From contig NZ_JAMLFX010000016.1 in the NCBI RefSeq assembly GCF_023634765.1, positions 1-64,000 on the forward strand: a DNA stretch of 64,000 bases, written 5' to 3'. Position 1 is the stretch's first letter; every line of letters starts with the position of its first letter. The notes under the pieces are model-generated. The model ran no database searches. It was given only the letters and a program-made list of their open reading frames with translations, and was not told where the DNA came from. Below are positions 1 to 8,175 of the stretch, piece after piece. The DNA comes from Pseudomonas sp. AKS31 (lineage in GTDB: Bacteria > Pseudomonadota > Gammaproteobacteria > Pseudomonadales > Pseudomonadaceae). The position numbers and the translations under genes were made by a program.

Positions 1-455
1 CCGAGATCGGCTCCCTCTCCCGGGGGCGAGGGGACTGACCGCGGTGTTTTGGCGATTTACGCCGACCTGAGTTATCGAGCCGAACTCAGGATTTGAATGC
101 GACCGAGATCGGCTCCCTCTCCCAGAGGAAGAGGTGACTGATCGAAGTGCTTTGGCGATTTACGCCGACCTGAAATATTGAGCCTAACTCGGGATTTGAA
201 TGCGACCGAGATCGGCTCCCTCTCCCGGGGGCGAGGGGACTGACCGCGGTGTTTTGGCGATTTACGCCGACCTGAAATATCGAGCCTAACTCAGGATTTG
301 AAAGCGACCGAGATCGGCTCCCTCTCCCAGAGGAAGAGGTGACTGATCGAAGTGCTTTGGCGATTTACGCCGACCTGAAATATTGAGCCTAACTCGGGAT
401 TTGAATGCGACCGAGATCGGCTCCCTCTCCCTCGGGAGAGGGCTGGGGTGAGGGG
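1..455. repeat. Tandem array of ~102-103 bp units ending in a MITE terminal repeat
   Basis: Four complete units begin at 1, 103, 206 and 308, and a fifth partial unit begins at 411. Each starts with CCGAGATCGGCTCCCTCTCC and contains TTTACGCCGACCTG. Two variants alternate: units 1 and 3 carry the cccgggggcgagggg form, and units 2 and 4 carry the cccagaggaagaggt form and look identical. The higher-order unit is therefore about 205 bp. The array stops in GGGAGAGGGCTGGGGTGAGG, the same terminus as the solitary element at 55925-56100. I see no gene in it. The 115 bp up to mpl hold only its presumed promoter and leader. Confidence 0.9.
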
Positions 456-569
456 CCGCAATCTACAGTCGAGCGAAAATGCCAGGCCCAACCAGTCCCG
501 CCCCTCACCTAAAGAGTGCGATTTCCCCCTCCCTACGCTAACCTGCGGCCATGTTTTACGAGGTCGACT

Positions 570-1919
570 ATGCACATTCATATTCTGGGTATCTGCGGGA
601 CTTTCATGGGTTCGATGGCGGTGTTGGCCAAAGAGCTGGGCCATCACGTCACCGGCTCCGACGCCAACGTCTATCCGCCGATGAGCACGCAGCTGGAAGC
701 CCAGGGCATTCAGCTGACGCAGGGTTACGACCCGGCGCAACTCGATCCGGCACCGGATCTGGTGGTGATCGGCAACGCCATGTCCCGCGGCAATCCGGCG
801 GTGGAATATGTCCTGAACAAAGGCCTGCCGTATGTGTCCGGCCCGCAATGGCTGGCTGACCATGTGCTGCAAGGTCGCTGGGTATTGGCGGTTGCCGGTA
901 CGCACGGCAAGACCACCACCAGCAGCATGCTCGCCTGGGTCCTGGAACACGCCGGCATGAGTCCGGGCTTTCTGATCGGCGGCGTGCCGCAGAACTTCTC
1001 GGTGTCTGCTCGCCTGGGCGGCACGCCGTTCTTTGTGATCGAAGCCGATGAGTACGACAGCGCCTTCTTCGACAAGCGCTCGAAATTCGTCCACTACCGC
1101 CCGCGCACCGCGATCCTCAATAACCTTGAGTTCGATCACGCCGACATCTTCCCGGATCTGCCGGCTATCGAGCGGCAATTCCACCATTTGGTGCGGACCA
1201 TTCCAAGCGAAGGCCTGGTCATTCATCCGACTACCGAGCCGGCCTTGCAGCGGGTGATCGAAATGGGCTGCTGGACACCGGTGCAGACCACCGGTGCCGG
1301 CGGACAGTGGCAGGTCAAACTGCTGAGCGAAGACGGCTCGGCGTTCGAAGTGATGTTCGAAGGCGTGTCGCAAGGCACCGTCGAGTGGGAGCTGACCGGT
1401 CAGCACAACGTCGCCAACGCCTTGGCTGCTCTGGCGGCGGCGCGGCATGTTGGCGTGGTGCCATCGATGGGCATTGCCGGGTTGAGCGCATTCAAGAACG
1501 TCAAACGCCGCATGGAGAAAGTCGCCGAAGTGCGCGGCATTACCATCTACGACGACTTCGCTCATCATCCGACTGCGATTGCCACCACTCTCGACGGCTT
1601 GCGCAAGCGCATTGGCGACGCGCCGCTGATCGCGATCATCGAGCCGCGCTCCAACTCGATGAAACTCGGCGCGCATCGTGACGGTCTGCCCGACAGCGTG
1701 GTCGATGCCGATCAAGTGATCTGGTACGCCCCGGCCAACCTTGGCTGGGATCTGGCCGGCACCGCCGCGCTGTGCACGGTGCCGTCGATTGTCAGCGATT
1801 CGCTGGAGGGCATCATCGAACGCGTGAAGAGCCAGGCGCAACCCGGCACGCATGTGGTGATCATGAGTAACGGCGGCTTCGGCGGCCTGCATGGCAAACT
1901 CGCCGAGGCGCTGAAATGA
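570..1919 (+). CDS. mpl: UDP-N-acetylmuramate:L-alanyl-gamma-D-glutamyl-meso-diaminopimelate ligase
   Basis: Mpl attaches the recycled tripeptide L-Ala-gamma-D-Glu-meso-DAP to UDP-MurNAc. This returns murein turnover products to cytoplasmic peptidoglycan synthesis. The 449-residue protein opens with MHIHILGICGTFMGS, the nucleotide-binding loop of Mur ligases. Next comes the ATP-binding AGTHGKTTT loop near residue 111, then the DEYDSAFFDKRSKF segment typical of Mpl. The C-terminal Mur-ligase domain contains YDDFAHHPTA. I chose ATG 570, preceded by ACGAGGTC, over an in-frame ATG 18 codons upstream because the family starts at this point. The stop overlaps the ubiX start (ATGA), so the two genes are probably translationally coupled. 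Confidence 0.97.
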   Translation: MHIHILGICGTFMGSMAVLAKELGHHVTGSDANVYPPMSTQLEAQGIQLTQGYDPAQLDPAPDLVVIGNAMSRGNPAVEYVLNKGLPYVSGPQWLADHVLQGRWVLAVAGTHGKTTTSSMLAWVLEHAGMSPGFLIGGVPQNFSVSARLGGTPFFVIEADEYDSAFFDKRSKFVHYRPRTAILNNLEFDHADIFPDLPAIERQFHHLVRTIPSEGLVIHPTTEPALQRVIEMGCWTPVQTTGAGGQWQVKLLSEDGSAFEVMFEGVSQGTVEWELTGQHNVANALAALAAARHVGVVPSMGIAGLSAFKNVKRRMEKVAEVRGITIYDDFAHHPTAIATTLDGLRKRIGDAPLIAIIEPRSNSMKLGAHRDGLPDSVVDADQVIWYAPANLGWDLAGTAALCTVPSIVSDSLEGIIERVKSQAQPGTHVVIMSNGGFGGLHGKLAEALK

Positions 1920-2563
1920 ACACTCTTTCCCAGCACGGCGGCCCGGAACGCATCACGCTGGCGATGACCGGCGCGTCTGGCGCGCAGTACGGCTTGCGCC
2001 TGCTCGATTGCCTGGTGCGGGAAGATCGCGAGGTGCACTTCCTGATCTCCAAGGCTGCGCAACTGGTGATGGCCACCGAGACTGATGTCACGCTACCGCC
2101 CAAGCCGCAGATGATGCAGGCCTTCCTGACCGAATACACCGGAGCCGCCGCCGGGCAGATCCGCGTGTACGGCAAGGAAGACTGGATGTCGCCAGTGGCT
2201 TCGGGTTCCGGTGCGCCGGCGGCGATGGTCGTGGTGCCTTGCTCCACGGGCACGCTGTCGGCAATTGCCACGGGCGCCTGCAATAACCTGATCGAACGCG
2301 CGGCTGATGTCACTTTGAAAGAGCGTCGCCAATTGATCCTGGTGCCGCGCGAGGCGCCGTATTCGAGCATTCATCTGGAGCACATGCTCAAACTGTCGAA
2401 CATGGGCGTGACGATTCTGCCGGCCTCGCCGGGTTTCTATCACCAGCCGCAGACCATCGATGATTTGATCGATTTCGTCGTGGCGCGGATCCTCAATCTG
2501 CTTGGTATTCCCCAGGACATGCTGCCGCGTTGGGGTGAGCATCATCTGAGCAGCGATGAATAA
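1916..2563 (+). CDS. ubiX: Flavin prenyltransferase UbiX
   Basis: UbiX transfers a dimethylallyl group onto FMN. The product, prenyl-FMN, is the cofactor of the UbiD decarboxylase in ubiquinone biosynthesis. The 215-residue protein has the glycine-rich flavoprotein start ITLAMTGASGAQYGLRLLD, the central PCSTGTLSAIATGACNNL segment, and the LVPREAPYSSIHLEHML and LPASPGFYHQP motifs that bind flavin and prenyl phosphate. The end, GIPQDMLPRWGE, is the usual gammaproteobacterial UbiX tail. The start overlaps the mpl stop by four bases and the 3' end overlaps the next lipoprotein gene by eight, so the three genes form an operon. Near-complete similarity to Pseudomonas UbiX makes the call secure. Confidence 0.97.
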   Translation: MNTLSQHGGPERITLAMTGASGAQYGLRLLDCLVREDREVHFLISKAAQLVMATETDVTLPPKPQMMQAFLTEYTGAAAGQIRVYGKEDWMSPVASGSGAPAAMVVVPCSTGTLSAIATGACNNLIERAADVTLKERRQLILVPREAPYSSIHLEHMLKLSNMGVTILPASPGFYHQPQTIDDLIDFVVARILNLLGIPQDMLPRWGEHHLSSDE

Positions 2564-2840
2564 GCTGCTGGTGATCGGGCTGGCGTTGTTGCTGACAGGC
2601 TGCGCCACGGCGCGGACGCTGGATGCAGCGAAACCGGGGGCGCCGGTGGTGTACTCCGGGACGCGGCTGGATTTGTATGCATTGAATGGCGGGTGCTGCG
2701 CGATGGATCGGTTCGGGGCCGAGGCGCCGAGCTATCCGGGGGTGGATCTGCCAGCGAGTGCGTTGCTCGATACGCTGTTGTTGCCGTTGTCATTGCTGAC
2801 GGTGATTGGCGTGGGTTTTCAGGCGACTGGTGGATTGTGA
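2556..2840 (+). CDS. Small YceK/YidQ-family lipoprotein
   Basis: This 94-residue protein begins MNKLLVIGLALLLTGC, a lipoprotein signal with lipobox LLTGC (lipidated Cys16). It is therefore expected to be membrane-anchored and periplasm-facing. The later pattern YSGTRLDLYAL ... YPGVDLPASALLDTLLLPLSLL matches the YceK/YidQ (DUF1375) family, whose members share a P-G-T-R start and an LPxSxxxDTLLLP core. The function is unknown. The start lies eight bases inside ubiX, so it is probably translated by coupling. It ends just before a REPIN that likely also terminates transcription. The family call is good; no enzymatic role should be assumed. Confidence 0.85.
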   Translation: MNKLLVIGLALLLTGCATARTLDAAKPGAPVVYSGTRLDLYALNGGCCAMDRFGAEAPSYPGVDLPASALLDTLLLPLSLLTVIGVGFQATGGL

Positions 2841-2845
2841 AAAGC

Positions 2846-2925
2846 AAAAGATCGCAGCCTTCGGCAGCTCCTACATGGGGTTCGACTTGATCCTGTAGGA
2901 GCTGCCGAAGGCTGCGATCTTTTTT
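2846..2925. repeat. REPIN (inverted pair of REP sequences), likely bidirectional terminator
   Basis: Left arm 2846-2875 and right arm 2894-2923 are reverse complements around the core GTAGGAGCTGCCGAAGGCTG, separated by 18 bases. The right arm runs into six Ts. The element lies between convergent genes and could terminate both. Related copies lie at 31647, 33386, 39285, 43337 and 48827. Confidence 0.9.
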
Positions 2926-3566
2926 CATTTGCCGAGCTTGCGTAAATCATCCGACTCGATCACCCGTACTCCGTCCTGCTCTTCCAGCGCCAACCGCCAC
3001 ATCGCCCGCGCCAAATGGCACGCTTCGATGCCCCGGTATTTACCCGGAATCAGCTTCGACAACGGCCCGGCCAATTGCTCGGCCAGACGCGGTTCAGTCC
3101 TTTCACCCAGCAATAATGAAGGCCGGCAAATAGTCAGTTGCGGCCAGTTCTGCGCACGCAAGGCCTGCTCCATTTCGCCTTTGACCCGGTTGTAGAAAAC
3201 CGAGGATTTCGGATCGGCGCCGATCGCACTGATGACGATCAGGTGCCGCGCGCCCATCTCCCGTGCGCGTTTGGCGAACGCCACCACCATGTCCAGATCC
3301 ACCGCGCGAAACGCCGCTTCCGAGCCGGCCTGCTTGATTGTGGTGCCGAGGCAGCAATAAGCGATATCGACGCGGCCACTGAGCTGCGGGAGAAACGCCT
3401 GCGGATCACCCACCGGGTTTTCCAGATGCGGATGCTCGGCCAATGGCCGACGTGAAGGGGCGAGCACGCGTGAAATCGTTGGCTCGTTGAGCAAACGGTC
3501 GAGTAGATGTTCACCGGTCAAACCGGTGGCTCCGGCAAGCAATACGTGCTGAGGCGTCAAGTACAT
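2925..3566 (-). CDS. Atypical short-chain dehydrogenase, TIP30/YbjT-like NAD(P)-binding protein
   Basis: This 213-residue soluble protein begins MYLTPQHVLLAGATGLTGE, a Rossmann GxTGxxG nucleotide-binding loop. It contains YCCLGTTIKQAGS, the ARHLIVISAIGAD strand and YNRVKGEMEQAL, whose Tyr and Lys fit the SDR catalytic pair. The sequence resembles the atypical SDR branch that includes TIP30/HTATIP2-like and 'NAD(P)H-binding' oxidoreductases. The substrate is unknown. ATG 3566 has a GGGAG ribosome-binding site about eight bases upstream. The gene ends at a REPIN and lies 27 bases downstream of the MORN protease gene on the same strand, so the two may be co-transcribed. Confidence 0.85.
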   Translation of the reverse strand: MYLTPQHVLLAGATGLTGEHLLDRLLNEPTISRVLAPSRRPLAEHPHLENPVGDPQAFLPQLSGRVDIAYCCLGTTIKQAGSEAAFRAVDLDMVVAFAKRAREMGARHLIVISAIGADPKSSVFYNRVKGEMEQALRAQNWPQLTICRPSLLLGERTEPRLAEQLAGPLSKLIPGKYRGIEACHLARAMWRLALEEQDGVRVIESDDLRKLGK

Positions 3567-3593
3567 AGTGTCTCTCCCTTGATACTGTTCAGC

Positions 3594-5321
3594 TTAGTTG
3601 CTCTTTGTCGCTCCGTCGTTCAACGCAGCACTTTGCAACGCTTTCCTGGCTTGCTGTTTGCGCAGCAGTTGCCAGTGCGACAGCACGGTTTTCGGCGCCC
3701 AGATCTGCGGCTCCGAGGCTTCGAAATTATCCGCCAGTTCACGCTCGGCGACGGTGGCCTTGGCCAGTTTGAAGGCTTGCTCCAGATCATCGGTCTGGTT
3801 CAGGGCCTGGGCGAACAGCGCATCGCCGAAGTAGGTGAAGTTGGCTTCTTCCGAGCAGCCGAAGGACACCCGGTCAGCGCGCGAGGCGGTCATGATCAGC
3901 GTGCGTTCGTCTTTCAGCGCCGGAATGAAACCGCCGGAGTAGCACGACGAAATCACGATGATCTTGTCGCGATTTTTCAGCGGCGCCAGCACGGCGGCGA
4001 GTTCATCGGCGGGCAGGTCGGCCAGTTCCATGCGCGGCTGGTCGAGGACCAGTTCGTGTTCGGCGGTGCCGTGGCTGGTCAGGTAGATGAACAGCAAGTC
4101 TTCCGGGCCACTGCGTTCGGCAAGGGTTTGCGCGGCGCGACGCAGGTTCTCGCGGGTGGCCATCGGCCGGTCGCCGAGGTGGTCGCGATGGTTGACCAGA
4201 CGGATCTGGCCATAGGCACCGAAGCGCGTGGTGAGCATGTTGGCGACGTAGTCGGATTCGCGCAGGAAGACGCTTTGCTTGCCGTCGCCGCCGAGGGTCA
4301 GGGTGTACAACTCGACCGCCGGGGTCGACGCGGGAATAGCGGCCAGCGCGTCATCGAGCAAGCGGCCCTGAGCGAGCAAACCGAGTTCGAGCGTATCGGG
4401 CAGCAACTTGCCGTCCGCGTCGCGCACGCGCTGGCCGTTGATCCAGGTGCCGCTCATCACGCTGCCATCGGTGAGCACCAGGGTGCCGCGTCCGGCGTAG
4501 CTGTCGTTGTCGAAGCCGCCGATGTAGAAGCTGCCATCAGGCAGGTTCAAACGGCCCTGACCGCTGAAGCGCCAGTCGCTGAACGTGCCGATGTAATGGC
4601 TGCCGTCAGCGCCGATCAGTTCGCCCTTGCCGGTCAGCGCGCCTTCCTTGAACTGGCCGAGCCAGACATCGCCGTCGGCGTTTTCGTAGCGACCTTTGCC
4701 GTGCAGTTGATTGTTCTTGAAGCCGCCGACGTAGATGTCACCGTCAGCGCTGTTGAACGTACCGTTGCCTTCCAGCTGACCGTTGACGAAATGCCCGCTG
4801 AACGAGTTGCCGCTGGCATCGCCGCGCTGGCCTTCACCGTTGGGTTTGCCGTGAGCGAACTGGCCTTGATAGGAGCTGCCGTCGTCCATTTCCAGACGGC
4901 CGAGCCCGGAATATTGGTCTGCCTTGAATTCGCCACGGTAGGTCATGGCATTTTCTTTCAGGGTGCCTTCGCCGTCGCGGCGTCCCTGTTTGAAGCCGCC
5001 GGTGTAGCTGCTGGCGTTGGTGGTCAGGCTGCCTTGACCGTCGAACAGACCTTGCTGGAACTGGCCGCGATAGACTTCGCCGTTGCTGCCGTGCCATTCG
5101 CCTTGACCATGCCACTGGCCCTTGTCGAACTGCCCGGCATACCAGCTGCCGTTGGGGTAGTCGACGCGGCCCTGACCTTGCAGCAAGCCATCGACCAGTT
5201 CACCACGATAGCGTCCACCGTCGGGCAGGCGCGCATCCGGGGGCAGCAGCGATTCGCCGTCGCCGCACGCGGTGAGCATCAGGGTCAAGGCAAGGGGTGC
5301 AAGACGAGCAAGTGAGCGCAT
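3594..5321 (-). CDS. Lipoprotein with MORN repeats and a caspase-like (C13/clan CD) peptidase domain
   Basis: The 575-residue product has a lipoprotein signal (MRSLARLAPLALTLMLTAC, Cys19). From about residue 38 to 298 it carries eleven to twelve MORN repeats of 23 residues, of the type YxGxFxxGxxxGxGxxxxxxG. The C-terminal domain (about 330-545) resembles clan CD cysteine peptidases of the C13/legumain-caspase type. The expected dyad is His417 in IYLTSHGTA after a hydrophobic strand and Cys460 in IIVISSCYSGG after a second strand. The architecture implies an envelope-anchored protease whose MORN array contacts lipid or protein. Substrate and target are unknown. It is followed by a TIP30-like SDR gene. 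Confidence 0.88.
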   Translation of the reverse strand: MRSLARLAPLALTLMLTACGDGESLLPPDARLPDGGRYRGELVDGLLQGQGRVDYPNGSWYAGQFDKGQWHGQGEWHGSNGEVYRGQFQQGLFDGQGSLTTNASSYTGGFKQGRRDGEGTLKENAMTYRGEFKADQYSGLGRLEMDDGSSYQGQFAHGKPNGEGQRGDASGNSFSGHFVNGQLEGNGTFNSADGDIYVGGFKNNQLHGKGRYENADGDVWLGQFKEGALTGKGELIGADGSHYIGTFSDWRFSGQGRLNLPDGSFYIGGFDNDSYAGRGTLVLTDGSVMSGTWINGQRVRDADGKLLPDTLELGLLAQGRLLDDALAAIPASTPAVELYTLTLGGDGKQSVFLRESDYVANMLTTRFGAYGQIRLVNHRDHLGDRPMATRENLRRAAQTLAERSGPEDLLFIYLTSHGTAEHELVLDQPRMELADLPADELAAVLAPLKNRDKIIVISSCYSGGFIPALKDERTLIMTASRADRVSFGCSEEANFTYFGDALFAQALNQTDDLEQAFKLAKATVAERELADNFEASEPQIWAPKTVLSHWQLLRKQQARKALQSAALNDGATKSN

Positions 5322-5433
5322 AGCGGGATCCGGGCAATTAGGCGACCGAGTATGCCGCAGCTATGTGACCTAATGCAGCCGGTAAAAACAGTGTTGACGC
5401 GAAACAGCGTGCGCTGCTTCGCATCCAGAACCA

Positions 5434-5889
5434 TCAGACGAAGCAGAGCGACAGCGGCTCGGCGATGTAGGCCGGTTTGTCCGAGCCTTCTATCTCCAGT
5501 GTCGCGGTGGCCTTGAGCAGCCACTGGCCCGGTTTTTTCTCGGTGACCTCACCCAGATCGACCTTCAGGCGGACCTTGGAATTGACCTTCACTGGCTGGA
5601 TGAAACGCACGCTGTCCAGCCCATAGTTGACCACCATCTTCACGCCTTGCGGCAGGATCAGGATGTCTTCCATCAATTTCGGGATCAGCGACAACGACAG
5701 GAAACCGTGGGCAATGGTGCTGCCAAATGGCGTTTGCGCGGCTTTGACCGGGTCGACGTGAATGAACTGATAATCACCGGTGGCTTCGGCGAACAGGTTG
5801 ATGCGTTTCTGATCGATGGTGAGCCATTCGGAACGTCCGAGTTCCTTGCCGACATAATCTTTGAGCTCTGCAACGGGAACATAGGGCAT
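5434..5889 (-). CDS. MaoC-family (hot-dog fold) enoyl-CoA hydratase/dehydratase
   Basis: This 151-residue protein begins MPYVPVAELKDYVGKELG. It has the MaoC hydratase-2 motif at FAEATGDYQFIHVDPVKA, where Asp and His form the catalytic pair, followed by FGSTIAHGFLSLSLIP. Members hydrate (R)-specific enoyl-CoA or enoyl-thioester intermediates of fatty acid or polyester metabolism. The exact substrate cannot be read here. I chose ATG 5889 because AGGAG lies eight bases before it; an in-frame ATG seven codons upstream has no such site. The gene stands alone, divergent from lrgA, and is preceded downstream by the unrelated MORN protease gene. Confidence 0.92.
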   Translation of the reverse strand: MPYVPVAELKDYVGKELGRSEWLTIDQKRINLFAEATGDYQFIHVDPVKAAQTPFGSTIAHGFLSLSLIPKLMEDILILPQGVKMVVNYGLDSVRFIQPVKVNSKVRLKVDLGEVTEKKPGQWLLKATATLEIEGSDKPAYIAEPLSLCFV

Positions 5890-6035
5890 TGAGACTCTCC
5901 TTGGGTTCATCGGTTTTATAGTTTTTCAGGTGGGGGATTTGACCGCCCTGCGAACCACTGTAGATCATCATGGCGATTTGCTCCGGTCAACCGACCATGC
6001 TTTTGGCGAATGCCGATCCATAGCGCAGGCGTGCT

Positions 6036-6041
6036 TATAAT
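6036..6041 (+). promoter_or_regulatory. Candidate sigma-70 -10 box for the lrgAB-type operon
   Basis: A perfect TATAAT lies 41 bases upstream of the ATG at 6083. No good TTGACA match sits 16-18 bases further upstream, so an activator may be needed, or this may be a chance match. GGAG precedes the start codon. Confidence 0.45.
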
Positions 6042-6082
6042 GCCGAGCCTCTGCTGGACGAAAAGTAAGACGGAGATGTCGG

Positions 6083-6445
6083 ATGTTGCTACGTGGCCTG
6101 ACCCTGCTGGTGCTGTTTCAACTGCTTGGCACGGCGCTCAATCATTTGCTGTTGCCGGTGCTGCCGGGGCCGATCATCGGTCTGCTGCTGTTGCTGGTCT
6201 TCCTGATCATTCGCGGTGAAGTCGGCGAGCCGCTGAACCTCGCGGCGGGCAGCCTGCTGCGTTATCTGCCCTTGCTGCTGGTGCCGCCAGCCGTGGGCGT
6301 GATGGTCTACGCCACGGCGATTGCTGCGGATTTCTGGGCAATTGTCGGTGCGCTGGTGCTGTCGCTGGTGCTGTCGATGGCGTTCGCCGGGGTGCTGATG
6401 CAGCGCCTGGTCAAACGGCACGCAGCCACGTCGGAGGAGTCCTGA
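6083..6445 (+). CDS. CidA/LrgA-family holin-like membrane protein
   Basis: This 120-residue, very hydrophobic protein has four predicted membrane helices. It carries the family signature LPGPIIGLLLLLVFLIIRG near residues 27-45 and SLLRYLPLLLVPPAVGVM near 57-75. CidA/LrgA proteins are holin-like inner-membrane proteins linked to murein hydrolase export, programmed lysis and pyruvate or overflow metabolism. They work with an LrgB/CidB partner. That partner follows immediately, overlapping by one base (TGATG). No LytTR or LysR-type regulator gene is adjacent. The sequence alone does not decide between the LrgA and CidA sub-branches, so no symbol is given. Confidence 0.92.
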   Translation: MLLRGLTLLVLFQLLGTALNHLLLPVLPGPIIGLLLLLVFLIIRGEVGEPLNLAAGSLLRYLPLLLVPPAVGVMVYATAIAADFWAIVGALVLSLVLSMAFAGVLMQRLVKRHAATSEES

Positions 6446-7161
6446 TGCTTTTCGACTGGCAGGGCGCCTGGGCTTCGGTCATTCATCATCCGCTGTTCGG
6501 CATCGGCATAACCCTCGGCGCCTATCAACTGGTGCTGGCGGCGTTCGAGAAAACTCGCTGGATCTTTCTGCAACCGGTGCTGGTCTCCATGCTGTTGGTG
6601 ATTGGCGTGCTGGTCGGCTGCGGCCTGACCTACGCCGAATATCGCAAGAGCACCGAGATCCTCAGCATTCTGCTCGGCCCGGCGACCGTGGCACTGGCGG
6701 TGCCGCTGTATCTCAACCTGCGGCGCATTCGCCAATTGTTCTGGCCGATTTTTACTACGCTGGTGATAGGCGGCGTGGTCGCCACAGGCATGGGTGTGTT
6801 GCTGGGCTGGTGGTTCGGTGCCGAGCACATGATCCTGATGACCATGGCGCCGAAGTCAGTAACCTCGCCGATTGCCATGCTGGTGGCGGAGCAGATTGGC
6901 GGTGTGGCGGCGCTGGCAGCGGTGTTCGTGCTGATCACCGGGGTCCTCGGTGCCATTTTCGGCCCGGCGCTGCTGACTCGACTTGGTGTACATAGCCCCG
7001 AAGCGCGCGGCATGGCGCTGGGCATGACCGCGCATGCGGTCGGCACCTCGGTGGCGTTGCAGGAAGGCGATGAGTGCGGTGCCTTTGCGGCGCTGGCAAT
7101 GAGTCTGATGGGTGTGGCCACGGCGGTGTTCCTGCCGTTGGCGGTGTCGATGGTGGTGTAA
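6445..7161 (+). CDS. CidB/LrgB-family membrane protein
   Basis: This 238-residue protein has six to seven hydrophobic helices and the LrgB signatures GPATVALAVPLY (about 75-86) and MTMAPKSVTSPIAML (about 132-146). It ends with the conserved GMALGMTAHAVGTS stretch. It is the obligate partner of the preceding LrgA-like protein. Together they are thought to modulate murein hydrolase activity or metabolite export across the inner membrane. The ATG overlaps the upstream stop codon and has a strong GGAGGAG site inside the end of the first gene. A LON-domain gene begins ten bases after its stop, suggesting read-through into it. Confidence 0.94.
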   Translation: MLFDWQGAWASVIHHPLFGIGITLGAYQLVLAAFEKTRWIFLQPVLVSMLLVIGVLVGCGLTYAEYRKSTEILSILLGPATVALAVPLYLNLRRIRQLFWPIFTTLVIGGVVATGMGVLLGWWFGAEHMILMTMAPKSVTSPIAMLVAEQIGGVAALAAVFVLITGVLGAIFGPALLTRLGVHSPEARGMALGMTAHAVGTSVALQEGDECGAFAALAMSLMGVATAVFLPLAVSMVV

Positions 7162-7171
7162 GGAAATGTCT

Positions 7172-7762
7172 ATGAATCTGCCGCTTTTCCCGCTGAACAC
7201 AGTGCTGTTTCCCGGCTGCAACCTCGACTTGCAGATCTTTGAGGCGCGCTATCTGGACATGATCGGCCGCTGCATGAAACAGGGCGGCGGTTTCGGCGTG
7301 GTATGCATTCTCGACGGTCACGAAGTCGGCGTCGCCCCAGAGGGTTTTGCTCTGGTTGGCTGCGAAGCGCGTATCACCGACTTTCAGCAGCAGGACAACG
7401 GTTTGCTGGGTATTCGTGTTCAGGGCGGACGGCGGTTCACAGTGTTGCGTACCGAGGTACAGCGCGATCAGTTGATCCTCGCCGATGTCGACTGGCTGGA
7501 TGACGAACCCGAGCAACCGTTACAGGACGAAGACGCCGACCTGGTGGCGCTGCTCAAGGCACTGGCCGAGCACCCGATGGTGGAGGCGCTGGACATGGGC
7601 ACCGATGCGCTGGGCCAGCAATCGCTGGCCAATCAACTGGCCTATCTGCTGCCGTTCGCCGAAGAGGACAAGATCGATCTGTTACAGCTCGATGATCCCC
7701 AGCAGCGGCTGGATGCGATCCAGGCATTGCTCGACGAACTCCAAGGTGAATTGTTCGCCTAG
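7172..7762 (+). CDS. LON peptidase N-terminal (substrate-binding) domain protein
   Basis: This 196-residue cytoplasmic protein begins MNLPLFPLNTVLFPGCNLDL. It matches the N-terminal LON (PUA-like) domain: LPLFPL...LFPG, then IFEARYLDMI, FGVVCI and GCEARITDF. It lacks the AAA+ ATPase and the Ser-Lys protease domains, so it is a stand-alone LON-domain protein. These are common in bacteria and have an ill-defined, possibly substrate-recognition role. AAGGAA at 7160-7165 fits ATG 7172 (six-base spacing) better than the in-frame ATG at 7166. Its proximity to lrgB suggests co-transcription. The sequence downstream becomes AT-rich. Confidence 0.9.
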   Translation: MNLPLFPLNTVLFPGCNLDLQIFEARYLDMIGRCMKQGGGFGVVCILDGHEVGVAPEGFALVGCEARITDFQQQDNGLLGIRVQGGRRFTVLRTEVQRDQLILADVDWLDDEPEQPLQDEDADLVALLKALAEHPMVEALDMGTDALGQQSLANQLAYLLPFAEEDKIDLLQLDDPQQRLDAIQALLDELQGELFA

Positions 7763-7876
7763 TTGCACTTTGAATTAACTCATGGCACCTGCCAGCATTG
7801 TTTTGCTTTTGTCTTTGTCTTAATTTCAAGTTGCCCGCAGGAAGCGGTTAACTTGAATAAAAATAAGGATGAAAGC

Positions 7877-8104
7877 ATGACTGTCTATGAAGATGAATGG
7901 GCGTTTTGGGATGATATTGCCGGCAAGTATATTTTGAAACATGCCGAGACGGATCATAACGTTAGCCACGTGATTGACGCGGCATCCACTTATGCCGACC
8001 GGATGGTGATAGCCCGGCGTAAACGAAAATCTGAAAAGGCCCCTGTCGGCGAAGTTCCACGGATGTCGGCCAATGCCACTACCGTGGTGACCGCCACTGT
8101 TTGA
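7877..8104 (+). CDS. Small hypothetical protein, 75 residues
   Basis: I do not recognise this product. It begins MTVYEDEWAFWDDIAGKYIL, has an acidic, aromatic-rich N-terminal half, then the basic stretch ARRKRKSEK and a Thr/Val-rich tail. There is no signal peptide or membrane segment. ATG 7877 is preceded by AAGGA at a good distance. The open frame upstream of it is AT-rich and lacks a second plausible start. The gene stands in a stretch whose base composition differs from its neighbours, 72 bases before another unknown gene on the same strand. Both converge on the toxin-like operon. Confidence 0.6.
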   Translation: MTVYEDEWAFWDDIAGKYILKHAETDHNVSHVIDAASTYADRMVIARRKRKSEKAPVGEVPRMSANATTVVTATV

Positions 8105-8175
8105 ATATTTCCCTTTTCAGTATTGCCTGCCGTTTCGGTTAATCGACGGCGGTTTGTTTACAGGTGGTTAATCCC

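Noticed and set aside
1..455. CRISPR-like array of direct repeats
   Set aside because: The units are about 102 bp and directly adjacent, with no unique spacers and no cas genes. They match a MITE-like repeat instead.
291..1892. 533-codon minus-strand frame covering mpl and the repeat array
   Set aside because: Most is antisense to mpl, and the C-terminal-most codons derive from the tandem repeat. There is no plausible product.
3507..5315. 602-codon open frame opposite the MORN protease gene
   Set aside because: Repetitive MORN codons create a long open antisense frame. The minus strand carries the lipobox, the repeats and the His/Cys motifs.
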